A DNA stretch of 64,000 nt from JAJVID01 sp035714085 (GCA_035714085.1 DASTMP010000358.1:1-64000); one strand, 5' to 3'; shown: positions 25,531-35,532, counted from the first letter of the stretch. The notes: generated by a model not told the origin, from the letters alone. A program made the numbers and translations.

Positions 25531-25559
25531 TGCAGTATATGTCGATTTTCGAATCAAGA

Positions 25560-25588
25560 TTGACAATATGTCGCCTGAGGACAATATT
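25560..25588 (+). promoter_or_regulatory. Promoter and candidate operator between the divergent citrate synthase genes
   Basis: TTGACA (25560-25565), 17 bp, AATATT (25583-25588) form a plausible plus-strand promoter. The inverted repeat GACA-ATA-TGTC at 25562-25572 covers the -35 box, and its left half GACAATAT recurs as a direct repeat at 25580-25587 over the -10. A protein bound here would control the plus-strand gene and probably the minus-strand one, whose start is 30 bp away. Confidence 0.5.
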
Positions 25589-25606
25589 GCAAGTGGAGTG
25601 TCACAT

Positions 25607-26743
25607 ATGGTCAACGAAACACCTGAAGGTCTCGAAGGAGTAGTGGCGGCTTCCACTCGTTTGAGTTTGGTGGATGGCGCCAACGGTCGTTTGATTCTCT
25701 CCGGCTATTCGATGGAAGAGATAGCGCCGCGAGCGAGCTTCGAGGAAGTGACTCATCTGCTGTGGAGCGGCAGGTTGCCGAATCGCCAGGAACTGAAGGA
25801 CCTGAGCGCGCGCCTCGCCTCGCGACGCCGTCTGCCGCCAGGGACTTGCGCCCTCTTGCGCGATGCCGCCGGAAACGCCGTTCCGGTGATGGATGCGTTG
25901 CGCATGGCGGCGTCCACACTCAGTATCGGCCGAAGCGAGTCTCCTGAAGAGGACGCGCTAGCTGTTGTGGCCGCCTTCCCGGCGATTGTGGGAGGATACT
26001 GGCGTCTAAGAAATGGTCAGGAACCTCTCGAACCTCGTGAAGACTTGTCGCATGCAGAGCACTACCTGCATCAGATTTTCGGCGGCGAGATCGGTACTGA
26101 GCGCGCGCGCGGCCTGGAGACCTATCTGAACACGGTTTGTGATCACGGCTTCAACGCATCGACCTTTACCGCGCGCGTCATCGTTTCGACGCGCTCCGAT
26201 ATAGTTTCCGCCGTCACTGGCGCCGTCGGCGCGCTCAAAGGGCCTCTTCACGGCGGCGCCCCGGGGCCGGCGCTCGATATGGTCTTTGAAATCGGGGAAG
26301 CGGATCGGGCCGAGGCTGTGATCCTCGCCAGGCTGGAACGTGGCGACCGGCTGATGGGCTTCGGCCATCGCGTCTATCGCGTGAGGGATCCTCGCGCAGA
26401 TGTTCTGGCGGCGGCGGCCGAGAGGTTCTATACCACCGAGGGCAACCGGGAGCTTTATGAGCTTGCGATTGCGATTGAAAGGACGGCGCTACGACTCCTG
26501 GCGCAACATAAACCCGATCGCCGCATCAATACGAATGTGGAGTTTTACACCGCGCTACTGCTTCATGGACTCGGATTGCCATCCGAATTATTCACGCCGA
26601 CATTCGCCATCTCACGTGTCCTCGGCTGGACCGCGCATTGTTTGGAGCAACTCCGGGAAGGCCGTCTCATTCGCCCGGAATCCAAATACATTGGTCCGAC
26701 TGATTTGCATTTCCAGGATCTGGATACAAGGGCAAACGACTAG
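25607..26743 (+). CDS. Citrate synthase / 2-methylcitrate synthase
   Basis: 378 aa from ATG 25607, chosen over 25568 because GGAG lies eight bases upstream and the promoter -10 would otherwise fall inside the gene. Motifs: LKGPLHGGAP (first catalytic His), GFGHRVYRVRDPR (second His and Arg), and TNVEFYTALLL where Glu stands at the usual catalytic Asp position. The Glu variant is, as far as I recall, normal for this short citrate/methylcitrate synthase group. It condenses acetyl-CoA or propionyl-CoA with oxaloacetate. Its neighbour is the HTH-fused paralogue, suggesting regulation by that protein. Confidence 0.9.
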   Translation: MVNETPEGLEGVVAASTRLSLVDGANGRLILSGYSMEEIAPRASFEEVTHLLWSGRLPNRQELKDLSARLASRRRLPPGTCALLRDAAGNAVPVMDALRMAASTLSIGRSESPEEDALAVVAAFPAIVGGYWRLRNGQEPLEPREDLSHAEHYLHQIFGGEIGTERARGLETYLNTVCDHGFNASTFTARVIVSTRSDIVSAVTGAVGALKGPLHGGAPGPALDMVFEIGEADRAEAVILARLERGDRLMGFGHRVYRVRDPRADVLAAAAERFYTTEGNRELYELAIAIERTALRLLAQHKPDRRINTNVEFYTALLLHGLGLPSELFTPTFAISRVLGWTAHCLEQLREGRLIRPESKYIGPTDLHFQDLDTRAND

Positions 26744-26901
26744 GGCTTTCCGGTTCCTTCCCATGCCGCCCCAAGTCAGCAGTCACGTAAGTTCCCATAC
26801 TTATACGAGATCAGAGCTCGTTCCCGAATCCTGATCGTTCAACTCCCTCCACACCTCGACTCCACTTTTACGCCGGTTGATGGGTTTCTCGCCTTCTAAT
26901 G

Positions 26902-26929
26902 TTGACTGCCTACAGGGAATTGGTTTAAG
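26902..26929 (+). promoter_or_regulatory. Weak promoter of the PadR-permease operon
   Basis: TTGACT (26902-26907), 16 bp, TTTAAG (26924-26929), about 28 bp before the PadR start. Moderate match only. Confidence 0.35.
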
Positions 26930-26956
26930 CTTGTGTTGCTTATCAACAGGAGACAT

Positions 26957-27304
26957 ATGGAACAACAGAAGAACGAAGTCCTGCCCGGTACGCTCAACCT
27001 GATGGTTCTTAAAACCCTCAGCACGCTCGGGCCATTGCACGGGTACGGCATTGCCAGGCGGATCGAGCAGATCAGCGGCAATCAGCTCCAACTCAACCAG
27101 GGGACGATCTATCCCGCTCTGCTCGGCCTCGAGCAGATGGGCTGGATCAGCTCTAAATGGGGCGTGTCGGAAAACAACCGGCGCGCCAAGTATTACTCGA
27201 TTACACGGGCCGGAAAGAAGCAGCTTGCCGCCGAAGAAGAGATCTGGCGGCGGGCGGCGGAAATCATGATCCGCTTTCTTGAACCGTCGGAGGAAAACAC
27301 ATGA
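26957..27304 (+). CDS. PadR-family transcriptional regulator
   Basis: 115 aa, ATG at 26957 behind AGGAG. Standard short acidobacterial PadR: LPGTLNLMVLKTLS, LHGYGIARRIEQIS and NQGTIYPALLGLEQMGWI form the winged helix, followed by one dimerisation helix. Its stop overlaps the permease ATG (ATGA), so the pair is co-translated; it most likely represses this operon. Confidence 0.95.
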   Translation: MEQQKNEVLPGTLNLMVLKTLSTLGPLHGYGIARRIEQISGNQLQLNQGTIYPALLGLEQMGWISSKWGVSENNRRAKYYSITRAGKKQLAAEEEIWRRAAEIMIRFLEPSEENT

Positions 27305-30018
27305 TCTGGCTGCGACTCTTCATCCACCGCCTGTGCGGGTTGTTTCTGAAGCGAAAGATGGAGCGAGACCTGGAGGACGAAATCCGCTCCCATCTCGACA
27401 TGCAGATTGAGGACAACCTGCGGCTGGGGATGAGCCCGGAAGAGGCGCGTTATGAGGCGATGCGGAAATTCGGCGGCGTTGAGCAGGTAAAGGAAAGCTA
27501 CCGAGATCGCAGCAGTCTTTCAGCCGTGGACTCAACGCTCCAGGATTTACGCTACGGTTTGCGGATGCTGTGGAAAGACAAAGGCTTCACCGCTATCGCA
27601 GTGCTTTCGCTGGCGCTGGGCATCGGCGCGAATACGGCGATCTTCAGCCTTGTTGATACAGTGCTGCTCAAAATGTTGCCGGTCAAAAATCCTGAACAGC
27701 TGGTTTTCCTCGAACGGGGCGATGTCCCGCTCGGCCCTCAGCGCAGTCTTTCCCGCGCCTTCTTTGAGCAGGCGCGCGCGCAGCGCCAGACGCTGGCTGG
27801 GGTTTGCGCTTTTGAGACGGATCCACGCGTAAATGTCGCGTTTGATGGGCAGGCTGAAGTGGCTAACGCGCAGCGGGTTACCGGCAACTTTTTTGCCGTG
27901 CTTGGCGTCAATGCTTTGCTCGGCCGCAACGTCACCGAAGAGGACGACAAAGTTCCCGGCGCGCATCCGGTCGTTGTGATCAGTCACGGCTACTGGCGCC
28001 GGCGTTTTGCGTCTGATCCGGCGATTGTCGGCAAGATCATTTCGCTGAACGGTCATCCCTTTACGGTCATCGGCGTAACGCCGCCAGAGTTCTTCGGCGC
28101 CGTAGTGGGCGAAGCGCCTGATATTTGGGCGCCGATGATGATGTCCGAGCAAATCTCTCCGGGATATTCATTTAAGCGGCAATCCTATAACCCCGTGTAT
28201 CCCGTGTTGGCGCGACTGAAACCGGAAGTGAGCGAACAACAGGCGCGCACGATGCTGACCGAGCTTTTGCGCCAAACGGCGTTGGAGGAGGTCGGAATTG
28301 AAATTGAATTGTGGTCTCAGGAAAGGCAGCAAGCGTTTCGGCGGCAAAACATCGCATTGATCCCTGCAAGTCGGGGCTTTGGGGGCTTTGCAAGTTTGCG
28401 CATGCGGTTTTCCGAACCGCTGCGCATCCTGATGGCAGTCGTGGGATTGATCCTGCTGATTGCCTGCGCCAACGTAGCCAATTTGTCGTTGGCGCGAGCG
28501 ACAGCGCGTCAGAAAGAAATTGCCGTGCGTCTCGCGCTCGGAGCCAGTCGCTTCCGGCTCATCCGCCAATTGCTCACGGAAAGCCTGTTGCTCGCCGGCC
28601 TGGGCGGCGCCTTGGGATTGGTTTTGGCGTGGTGGAGCAACCACTTTTTATTGGCGCTGGTGGCGAGCGGGCGTAGTCCAGTTTCTCTAAACGTGACATT
28701 GGATGCGCGCGTGCTCGCGTTTACCGCAGCGGCTTCGGTATTGGCGGCCATCCTTTTCGGCCTTGCGCCTGCGTGGCGCGCGACGGCCGTAGATTTGACG
28801 CCCGCGCTCAAAGATAGCTCCCGTAGCGCCGAGGGCGGAGCGCGGCTCACGGCTGGCAAATCGCTCGTTGTTATGCAGGTCGCGTTGTCGCTGTCATTGC
28901 TGATTATCGCGGGGCTTTTCGTGCGCAGCCTCGGTAAATTGTACGCGCTTGACGCCGGCTTCAAAAAGGAAAATGTATTGCTGGTTTCGACTGATCCGCG
29001 AATGATCGGCTATCAAGGCAAACAGATTGCAGCGCTTTATCAACGTTTACTCGAACGCTTCAAAACGATTCCTGGTGTGCGCTCCGCGAGCCTGGGATGG
29101 GCGGGGCTGCTCAGTGGCGCCTGGATAAAAAATCTGGGCACGCTGCATGTCCAGGGACAGCCTGCGCCCCCGGGCGGGCCCAACCGTCCGCAAATTGTCG
29201 GCGTCGGGCCAGACTATTTTGAAACTGTAGGTATGACGATTTTGCGCGGACGCAGCTTTACGGCGCGAGATTTTGACAGGGAAAGCGGTCAAAAGGCCGT
29301 GATCGTGAACGAAACTTTCGCGCGCTACTACTTTGGCGAAGCAGACCCGATTGGGCAGCGCTTCGGTTACAACGCGGCGGGCGACGAGTCTGAAGTCGTC
29401 GGCGTCGTCAAGGATACTAAGCACAGCAGCCTGCGCGAAACGACGCAGAGCGCCTTTTACGGACCCGACTTTGGGCAAAGGGATACGACTTTCCAACTCC
29501 GTACCGCCGCCGAGCTGACCGGCGTCATCGCCGCCGTCAGGCAGGCGGCGCGTGAAATTGACGCCAACCTGCCGCTCTACAATATCAAGACGCTCGCCAC
29601 GCAGGTTGACGAGTCGCTGGCGCAGGAGCGGTTGATCAGCACACTTTCCGGTTTCTTCGGGTTGTTGTCTCTGTCGCTCGCCGGCATCGGTATGTACGGC
29701 ATCCTCGCCTACTCCGTCAGCCGGCGCACGCGCGAGATTGGCATTCGCATATCGCTAGGCGCACATCCTGGCGCTGTCTTGCGCATGGTGTTGCGGCAGG
29801 GACTGATGTTGACCTTGCTTGGGGTTGGTATCGGCCTCGCGGCGTCGCTTGGCGCCACGCGCCTGGTTGAGAGTCAGCTTTACGACACCACGCCAACTGA
29901 TCCGGTGACGTTTGTCGTTACACCAATTCTGTTGCTGACGGTGGCGCTGATCGCGGGTCTTGTCCCGGCGCGGCGAGCGACCAACGTAGACCCTCTGATC
30001 GCCATCCGGCAAGAGTAA
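27301..30018 (+). CDS. ADOP-type ABC transporter permease (MacB/FtsX-like)
   Basis: 905 aa. The N-terminal 90 residues (RDLEDEIRSHLDMQIEDNLR, GMSPEEARYEAMRKFGG) are the soluble helical cap peculiar to acidobacterial duplicated permeases. Two FtsX units follow, each with a periplasmic MacB core domain (first about 110-330, second about 520-720) and membrane helices, ending LVPARRATNVDPLIAIRQE. About eight membrane helices are expected. No ATPase is encoded next to it, which is usual for this family. Role: membrane extrusion or mechanotransmission, substrate unknown. Confidence 0.93.
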   Translation: MIWLRLFIHRLCGLFLKRKMERDLEDEIRSHLDMQIEDNLRLGMSPEEARYEAMRKFGGVEQVKESYRDRSSLSAVDSTLQDLRYGLRMLWKDKGFTAIAVLSLALGIGANTAIFSLVDTVLLKMLPVKNPEQLVFLERGDVPLGPQRSLSRAFFEQARAQRQTLAGVCAFETDPRVNVAFDGQAEVANAQRVTGNFFAVLGVNALLGRNVTEEDDKVPGAHPVVVISHGYWRRRFASDPAIVGKIISLNGHPFTVIGVTPPEFFGAVVGEAPDIWAPMMMSEQISPGYSFKRQSYNPVYPVLARLKPEVSEQQARTMLTELLRQTALEEVGIEIELWSQERQQAFRRQNIALIPASRGFGGFASLRMRFSEPLRILMAVVGLILLIACANVANLSLARATARQKEIAVRLALGASRFRLIRQLLTESLLLAGLGGALGLVLAWWSNHFLLALVASGRSPVSLNVTLDARVLAFTAAASVLAAILFGLAPAWRATAVDLTPALKDSSRSAEGGARLTAGKSLVVMQVALSLSLLIIAGLFVRSLGKLYALDAGFKKENVLLVSTDPRMIGYQGKQIAALYQRLLERFKTIPGVRSASLGWAGLLSGAWIKNLGTLHVQGQPAPPGGPNRPQIVGVGPDYFETVGMTILRGRSFTARDFDRESGQKAVIVNETFARYYFGEADPIGQRFGYNAAGDESEVVGVVKDTKHSSLRETTQSAFYGPDFGQRDTTFQLRTAAELTGVIAAVRQAAREIDANLPLYNIKTLATQVDESLAQERLISTLSGFFGLLSLSLAGIGMYGILAYSVSRRTREIGIRISLGAHPGAVLRMVLRQGLMLTLLGVGIGLAASLGATRLVESQLYDTTPTDPVTFVVTPILLLTVALIAGLVPARRATNVDPLIAIRQE

Positions 30019-30066
30019 GCGCGGTTGGCGCCACGGCAATGGCAACGTACTTGTAAGGAGGAATTT

Positions 30067-30483
30067 ATGAGACACCAATTGCTGATAGTACTTTTGTTAG
30101 TTGTATTTTCGCTTGGCTTCGGTCTGACGCCTGTTGGCGTCGAGGCAGGCCCTGTCAATCTTACCGGGACGTGGGACCTGCAATATATGTCGAACCCGAA
30201 AAGGGGGCCAGTAAGGCCACTCAAAATGACCTTCGTTTTCAAACAGGAAGGCGAGAAACTCAGCGGTACTTTCCTCGGCTTCGGGCCGATCCCCGAAGCC
30301 AAGGTCATCGGCGCAGTGAAAGGGAATGAGGTTGTGTTCGGCTGGGAAATGGAAGGCAACAGGGGGACCACTCAAACCGTTGCGTTCAAAGGCACAATTG
30401 AGTCTGTGACCAGGATGACCGGCACGGTTGGCAGCCCGTTTTGCGGCGCCGGTTGTAATTGGACCGCGACGAAAAAGAAGTGA
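30067..30483 (+). CDS. Small secreted beta-rich protein
   Basis: 138 aa from ATG 30067 behind a strong AAGGAGG. The signal peptide ends VEAG-PVN. The mature part has NLTGTWDLQY, GEKLSGTFLGFGP and FKGTIESVTRMTGTV, a calycin-like pattern common in acidobacterial secreted proteins, and a Cys pair (FCGAGCNW) near the end that could form a disulfide. It follows the permease by 48 bases and may be its partner or cargo. Confidence 0.75.
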   Translation: MRHQLLIVLLLVVFSLGFGLTPVGVEAGPVNLTGTWDLQYMSNPKRGPVRPLKMTFVFKQEGEKLSGTFLGFGPIPEAKVIGAVKGNEVVFGWEMEGNRGTTQTVAFKGTIESVTRMTGTVGSPFCGAGCNWTATKKK

Positions 30484-30850
30484 TGCCGTAGCGCGACCAT
30501 TCTGCAAGCTCTTTAGCTGCGGTCGTTCCCCCATCTCACGACAACAGCAATCCATTTAATTTCCACTCTCCCTTCCGGCGCGTGGTTTTAGTGAAATGAG
30601 CTAAAAAGTTACCGCCATTCGACGCTTCAAGTAACAACCCTCCGAGTCCTTAGCAATACAGCGAGAGAGCCAGACGACGGCGTCGAACTTGTTGTTAGAT
30701 GAGCGGCGCATGAAGATCTGGCCGATCCACTCGACGTCAGAAATTTGCGGGCGCCGCTTCTTGACAGCCAAAGCTAGTTTCGTTATAAGGTACGCCATCT
30801 CATATAGTGAAATACACTCATCTTACCAATCTCGGAGAAGTGAAGGGGTA
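30484..30850. other. Intergenic region carrying the IclR promoter
   Basis: Besides the promoter at 30761-30818, no gene is evident. A minus-strand frame at 30601-30798 lacks a ribosome site and overlaps the promoter. Confidence 0.5.
30761..30818 (+). promoter_or_regulatory. Strong sigma-70 promoter of the IclR gene with a downstream inverted repeat
   Basis: TTGACA (30761-30766), 17 bp, TATAAG (30784-30789): near-consensus. AGTG-AAATA-CACT at 30806-30818 lies about +10 to +22, a fitting autoregulatory site. The promoter also decides the gene start: upstream ATGs would precede the transcript. Confidence 0.65.
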
Positions 30851-31690
30851 GTGAAGACCAAGGTGAAGGCTGTTGATTCTCCTTACCAGGTGCAAGTGCT
30901 TGACCGTGCGCTGGGCATCCTGGACCTGCTGGCAGACGAAAGTCCTGAACTGGGGGCATCTGAAATCTCTGAACGGATGGGGCTGCACAAGAGCACCGTT
31001 CACCGCCTGCTTCAGGTTCTGGAGCGCCACCGCCTGATCGAGAAGATAGCCCAGAACGGGAAGTATCGTCTGGGGCTGAAGCTCTTTGAGCTTGGCAGCA
31101 AAGCCATTGCGCAAATCGACCTGCGAGGACGCGCGCGGCGATATCTGGAGCGCCTCGTGCTTGAGACTGGCGAGACAGCTCATATCTGCGTCCTGAATGG
31201 AGACCGGATGCTATCCATCGCCAACGTCGAAAGCCCCCGTACGCTGCGAACTCCTTCGACTGTCGGTCGCCGAACGCCACTTCACTGCACTTCGGTGGGC
31301 AAAGCCATGCTCGCCTTCCTGCCGGAAGACGAGCAGAACGAGTTGATCAACAAGCTCGAGCTGACGGCTTACACTCGTCACACGCTCACAAAGCCTGCGC
31401 GGTTGAAAGCTGAGTTGAAGCTCATCCGTCGGTGTGGCTACGCGATGGATAACGAGGAGTTCGAGGAAGGCCTCAAGTGCATCGGCGCGCCCGTGATGGA
31501 TTATTCGGGCAGGGTTGTAGCGGTTATGAGCATCGCGGGGCCGACCTTCCGTCTGACCGAAGAGAGAACTCCGGCGGTAACGCGATCAGTAATCCGCGCC
31601 GCCAGCGACTTATCGGGTGAACTGGGATACAAAGAAATAAAAACGGAAAAGAAGGGCGTAGAAATCAAGCGAATCAAGGCTGCGCTATAG
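30851..31690 (+). CDS. IclR-family transcriptional regulator
   Basis: About 279 aa from GTG 30851, downstream of the promoter. Winged HTH at about 12-70 (RALGILDLLADESPELGASE, GLHKSTVHRLLQVLE). The ligand-binding IclR domain runs to about 265 (HCTSVGKAMLAFLPEDE, GYAMDNEEFEEGLKCIGAPV). It ends in a basic tail. IclR proteins sense small metabolites, often aromatic or sugar acids, and control adjacent catabolic genes. The receptor-and-hydrolase cluster that follows is the obvious regulon. Confidence 0.93.
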   Translation: MKTKVKAVDSPYQVQVLDRALGILDLLADESPELGASEISERMGLHKSTVHRLLQVLERHRLIEKIAQNGKYRLGLKLFELGSKAIAQIDLRGRARRYLERLVLETGETAHICVLNGDRMLSIANVESPRTLRTPSTVGRRTPLHCTSVGKAMLAFLPEDEQNELINKLELTAYTRHTLTKPARLKAELKLIRRCGYAMDNEEFEEGLKCIGAPVMDYSGRVVAVMSIAGPTFRLTEERTPAVTRSVIRAASDLSGELGYKEIKTEKKGVEIKRIKAAL

Positions 31691-31989
31691 ATCGAGCGAG
31701 AAGGTATGATTCGTCATAATCACATTCCCCCCATCCTGGCGCCGTTTCGCGGGACAGTTGAAAGTATTGAGTAGGCGCCAAGCCAATACAATTACGATAG
31801 AGATAGGGCGGAGCGGATAAAGCTCTAAGCCTTAATCACCTACACATTTCCTGAAACTTACACTGCTACCGGCTCAGGCTGTTTTAGGCCGAGTGGCTTC
31901 GGTTTTGCTGGAAGTTCCTTCGAGCAAACGCTGTGGCCTCGCGCGACCACGGCATCCTGTATGGTTTCTACAACCAGAAGGAGGTCGGC
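31691..31989. other. Leader region of the degradation locus
   Basis: 299 bases without a gene. It should carry the promoter for the receptor gene, but I see no near-consensus pair. GAGTAGGCGCCAAG and ACCGGCTCAGG contain no clear symmetry. Confidence 0.35.
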
Positions 31990-34900
31990 ATGCTTTCACC
32001 TTCCAAGCTTCTTTTACTTCGTATCTCAGTCGGGCAGTTGATCAAACTCTCATTCACCGTCGCGTTGTTGATGCTGTCATCCGCGACCGTGGCCAGGTCG
32101 CAATTCGATTCTGGCCAGATCTCCGGCTTCGTGCGCGAGAGTTCGAAAGCCGTCATTCCCAATGCCACTGTGACGGCGACAAACCAGGGGAACGGCGACC
32201 GGCGGCAAACAACCACCAACGCGGACGGTTACTATGTTTTTCCGAATCTGGTGGTCGGCGACTACACCATCACAGCCGAGGCCCCGGGTTTCCGACGGTT
32301 CGTTGAAACCAAAATCAAGCTGAACGCCGCAAGCAAGATCAGCGTGGATGTTGACCTCCAAGTAGGAACCGTAGCCGAGTCCGTCGAGGTGGCGGCTTCC
32401 ACCAGCCAGGTACAGGCTGAGACGGCGCAGGTGGGACGCACGGTCGAGGCGCGGCAGATTCAGGACCTGACCTTGAACGGGCGCAATCCGATCTATCTGG
32501 CGCTGCTCAAGCCTGGAGTTACCGGCGGCGCTATAGGAACTTTTGATCCTGACAGTGTGAGCAACGGCGGGTTCAGTATCAACGGCGGGCGGTCGGATGA
32601 ATACGTCGTGATGGTCGACGGAGCGGTCGCGACCCGCACACGTTCTTCCGGCTCGATGCTCGGCGCGCAGGACGTGGATACGGTCCAGGAGGTGCAGATC
32701 CTGACGGCCAACTACTCAGCCGAATATGGGCGTTCTTCCGGGGGCCAGATCCGCTTCGTCACCAAGAGCGGCACGCGCAACTTCCACGGCGACCTGGTTG
32801 AAAACTTCCGCAATTCGGCGCTCGACGCCAACACCTGGACGCGAAACAAGAGCAATGATCCGCGGATCTCGAAGGCCGCGGAAGCATTCCGCTTCAACCA
32901 GTTCGGCTTCGACGTGGGCGGCCCCATCTTCATCCCTGGCAAATTCAACAAGGATCGGAGCAAGCTCTTCTTCTTCTTCGCCGAGGAGTGGCTTTACCGG
33001 CGACAGGAGAACACGGCCACCGGGACGGTCCCCACATTGGCAATGCGCAATGGCGACTTCAGTGAGTTGCTAAATCCGTCCAATCAGTTTTTGGGTCGCA
33101 GCGCCGTCGTCAGGGATCCGAACACGGGCCAGCAGTTCAGCGACCCTTCGCGCGCGACCGCTGACAACCCGCAGGGACTGAACATCATTCCGCTGAGCCG
33201 CATCAGCCCGAATGGCCGTGCGCTGCTCAACGCCTACCCGCTACCCACGCCTGGATTCAGGCAGGGTTCGGCGAACTGGATCGGGACCGAGCCGAGGTTC
33301 TCGGACACTCGCAAGGATACGCTCAAGATTGATTACATGCTGAACGAGAAACATCACTTCAGCTTCCGCGGCACCCACATCCCCTGGCGTTTCAGCTCAC
33401 CGTTTGAGGGGAACCTGGACCGCTTCGAAGCCCTCTGGTCGAGGCCAAACAGCACGGGGGCGCTGAGCTTGATAAGCGCCTTCTCGCCGACCTTCATCAA
33501 CGAGTTCACCTTTTCGGGGAACTCCGACGGGAAGGGCACGATTGACGCCGACCCGGCCTGCGGGGCCAATTGCAAGCGCTCGACCTACGGCCTCAACTTT
33601 CCCTTCCTCTTTCCCGGCACAAAGCTCTTTCCGGAGAAGATCCCGAACACATCTATCACCGGGTTCAGTGGTTTCGACCTGAGTCCCTACCCAGGCTCCT
33701 GGGCCGGCTTCGTCTACTCATGGGCGAACAATACGACGAAGATCATCAACAACCATACCGTCAAGTTCGGCGTGGTCATCGAGCGTTCCGGGCAGAACGA
33801 TTTTATTCAGCACACCACCGCCTCTGCTCCGGCCACATATAATCAGAACGGTTCTTTCCGCTTCCTCGATTCCGGAAACCCGATGACCACGGGCGTGGCG
33901 ATTGCCAACGTCCTGCTGGGCAATTTCAACGACTACACGGAATTGGGCGCGAAAGGCTACGTGCCCTGGGTGGCGACGGCCACCGACCTCTACGTCCAGG
34001 ACAGTTGGAAGGCGCGCAGGAACCTGACCATCGAGGCGGGCGTTCGCTGGTCCTACTGGCCGCCGTGGAGCAGCCAGTGGGGGAACATCGCCATGTTCGA
34101 CCCCAATTTCTATGACCCGACGAAGGCGGCAGTCGTAGATCGGGCGGGCGGATTTATCGTCAGCGGCAATCCTTTCAACGGCATCGTGCTGCCCGGCGAT
34201 GGAGTCCCGGAAGCTGAAGGGGGCCGCATCCCTGAGCTTCACAGCGGCGCGTTTAATCAGTTGTATCACGATCTGCCGGACGGCTTCTCCAAAACTTACA
34301 AGAATGCCTTCCAGCCCCGCCTCGGGATCGCCTTCGCGCCGAATCACAAGACGGCGATCCGCGCCGGCTTAGGGATGTTCCTGAACCGCACGATGATCAA
34401 CCGCGACACGGCGCTGGGCGGCAACGCCCCCTTCGAGCCGCAGCAGACGGTCATCAACGGCCTGGTTGATGCGCCGGGCGGGGCTGCCGAGCGCGACTTC
34501 CCGTTCACCATCACCATGCAGGATTTGGATTTCAAGATCCCCACGGCCTGGAACTGGAACGTCATGGTTGAACGCGAACTGCCCTGGGCCACGAAAGTGG
34601 AGGTCGGGTATGTAGGGCGGCGCGGCCTGCACAATCAGCGGAAGCGCAACCTCAATCAATTGCTGCCGGGAACCGTCCAGGCCAATCCGGGCGTCAACGT
34701 GAACGCGCTGCGCCCGTTCCGTGGCATGGGTATAATCGGGCTGTCGGAGAATTCCGGCTCCTCCCGCTACAACGGCTTGCAGATGAGTCTGGAGCGGAGG
34801 TCGGCGACAGGTTTGCAATTCGGTGTGGCTTATACGCTCTCGAAGACCACCGACAACGGTTCGAGCCTGACAGACACCCTGCCGAACGCTTACGATGATC

Positions 34901-35514
34901 ATGCCTATTACGGCATTTCAGACCTCGACCGGAGACACGTGGTGATCGTCAACGCCATTTACGAACTGCCGTTTTTGCGGGGAGGTTCGGGGCTGGCGCA
35001 TAAGCTGCTGGGTAATTGGGAGGTGTCAGGCATCTACCAATATCAATCCGGCAGCCCGTTCTCAATTCGGACAAACGATGATTTCGCCGGAGTGGGCGCG
35101 GGCAGCGGCTCGCAGTTTTGGAATCTGGTCGGAGAGCCCGGTACGATGAGGACGGACTTCACCGAGTCTGCGACCTGGTTCAACCCTTGCGTCAAATTAG
35201 CCAATGGGCAAACGAGAGGCTGCGCCGCAGGGCAAGACCCAGTATGGACGGCGCCGGCGGCTGGGACTTTCGGCGCCCAGCAGCGCAACATCTTGACTAA
35301 CCCAGGCGTCTGGTATTTCGACGTCGGTTTGCGCAAGAATTTCCCCATTACTGAAACCCATAAGCTGCAGTTCCGCATCGAGGCTTTCGACGTGTTGAAC
35401 CATCCGAACTTGGGCGGGGCCAACGGCAACCCTAACAGCGCGTCGTTCGGCTTCATCACCGGTAAGACGGGTGATGCGCGGCAGATTCAAGTCGCTCTGA
35501 AGTATATCTTCTGA
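31990..35514 (+). CDS. Oar-type TonB-dependent receptor of the degradation locus
   Basis: 1174 aa from ATG 31990, chosen for the strong AAGGAGG nine bases upstream and the hydrophobic leader (KLSFTVALLMLSSATVARSQ). Carboxypeptidase-regulatory-like domain at about 45-125 (ISGFVRESSKAVIPNATVTA). Plug domain with FSINGGRSDEYVVMVDGAVA. Barrel to the end (IQVALKYIF). It would bring oligomers into the periplasm for the downstream hydrolases. No SusD-like surface lipoprotein accompanies it, as usual in Acidobacteriota. Confidence 0.92.
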   Translation: MLSPSKLLLLRISVGQLIKLSFTVALLMLSSATVARSQFDSGQISGFVRESSKAVIPNATVTATNQGNGDRRQTTTNADGYYVFPNLVVGDYTITAEAPGFRRFVETKIKLNAASKISVDVDLQVGTVAESVEVAASTSQVQAETAQVGRTVEARQIQDLTLNGRNPIYLALLKPGVTGGAIGTFDPDSVSNGGFSINGGRSDEYVVMVDGAVATRTRSSGSMLGAQDVDTVQEVQILTANYSAEYGRSSGGQIRFVTKSGTRNFHGDLVENFRNSALDANTWTRNKSNDPRISKAAEAFRFNQFGFDVGGPIFIPGKFNKDRSKLFFFFAEEWLYRRQENTATGTVPTLAMRNGDFSELLNPSNQFLGRSAVVRDPNTGQQFSDPSRATADNPQGLNIIPLSRISPNGRALLNAYPLPTPGFRQGSANWIGTEPRFSDTRKDTLKIDYMLNEKHHFSFRGTHIPWRFSSPFEGNLDRFEALWSRPNSTGALSLISAFSPTFINEFTFSGNSDGKGTIDADPACGANCKRSTYGLNFPFLFPGTKLFPEKIPNTSITGFSGFDLSPYPGSWAGFVYSWANNTTKIINNHTVKFGVVIERSGQNDFIQHTTASAPATYNQNGSFRFLDSGNPMTTGVAIANVLLGNFNDYTELGAKGYVPWVATATDLYVQDSWKARRNLTIEAGVRWSYWPPWSSQWGNIAMFDPNFYDPTKAAVVDRAGGFIVSGNPFNGIVLPGDGVPEAEGGRIPELHSGAFNQLYHDLPDGFSKTYKNAFQPRLGIAFAPNHKTAIRAGLGMFLNRTMINRDTALGGNAPFEPQQTVINGLVDAPGGAAERDFPFTITMQDLDFKIPTAWNWNVMVERELPWATKVEVGYVGRRGLHNQRKRNLNQLLPGTVQANPGVNVNALRPFRGMGIIGLSENSGSSRYNGLQMSLERRSATGLQFGVAYTLSKTTDNGSSLTDTLPNAYDDHAYYGISDLDRRHVVIVNAIYELPFLRGGSGLAHKLLGNWEVSGIYQYQSGSPFSIRTNDDFAGVGAGSGSQFWNLVGEPGTMRTDFTESATWFNPCVKLANGQTRGCAAGQDPVWTAPAAGTFGAQQRNILTNPGVWYFDVGLRKNFPITETHKLQFRIEAFDVLNHPNLGGANGNPNSASFGFITGKTGDARQIQVALKYIF

Positions 35515-35532
35515 GCCTCCCTGATGCGCGCA

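Noticed and set aside
30601..30798. Minus-strand 65-codon frame before the IclR gene
   Set aside because: No ribosome site or family resemblance; it overlaps the strong IclR promoter.
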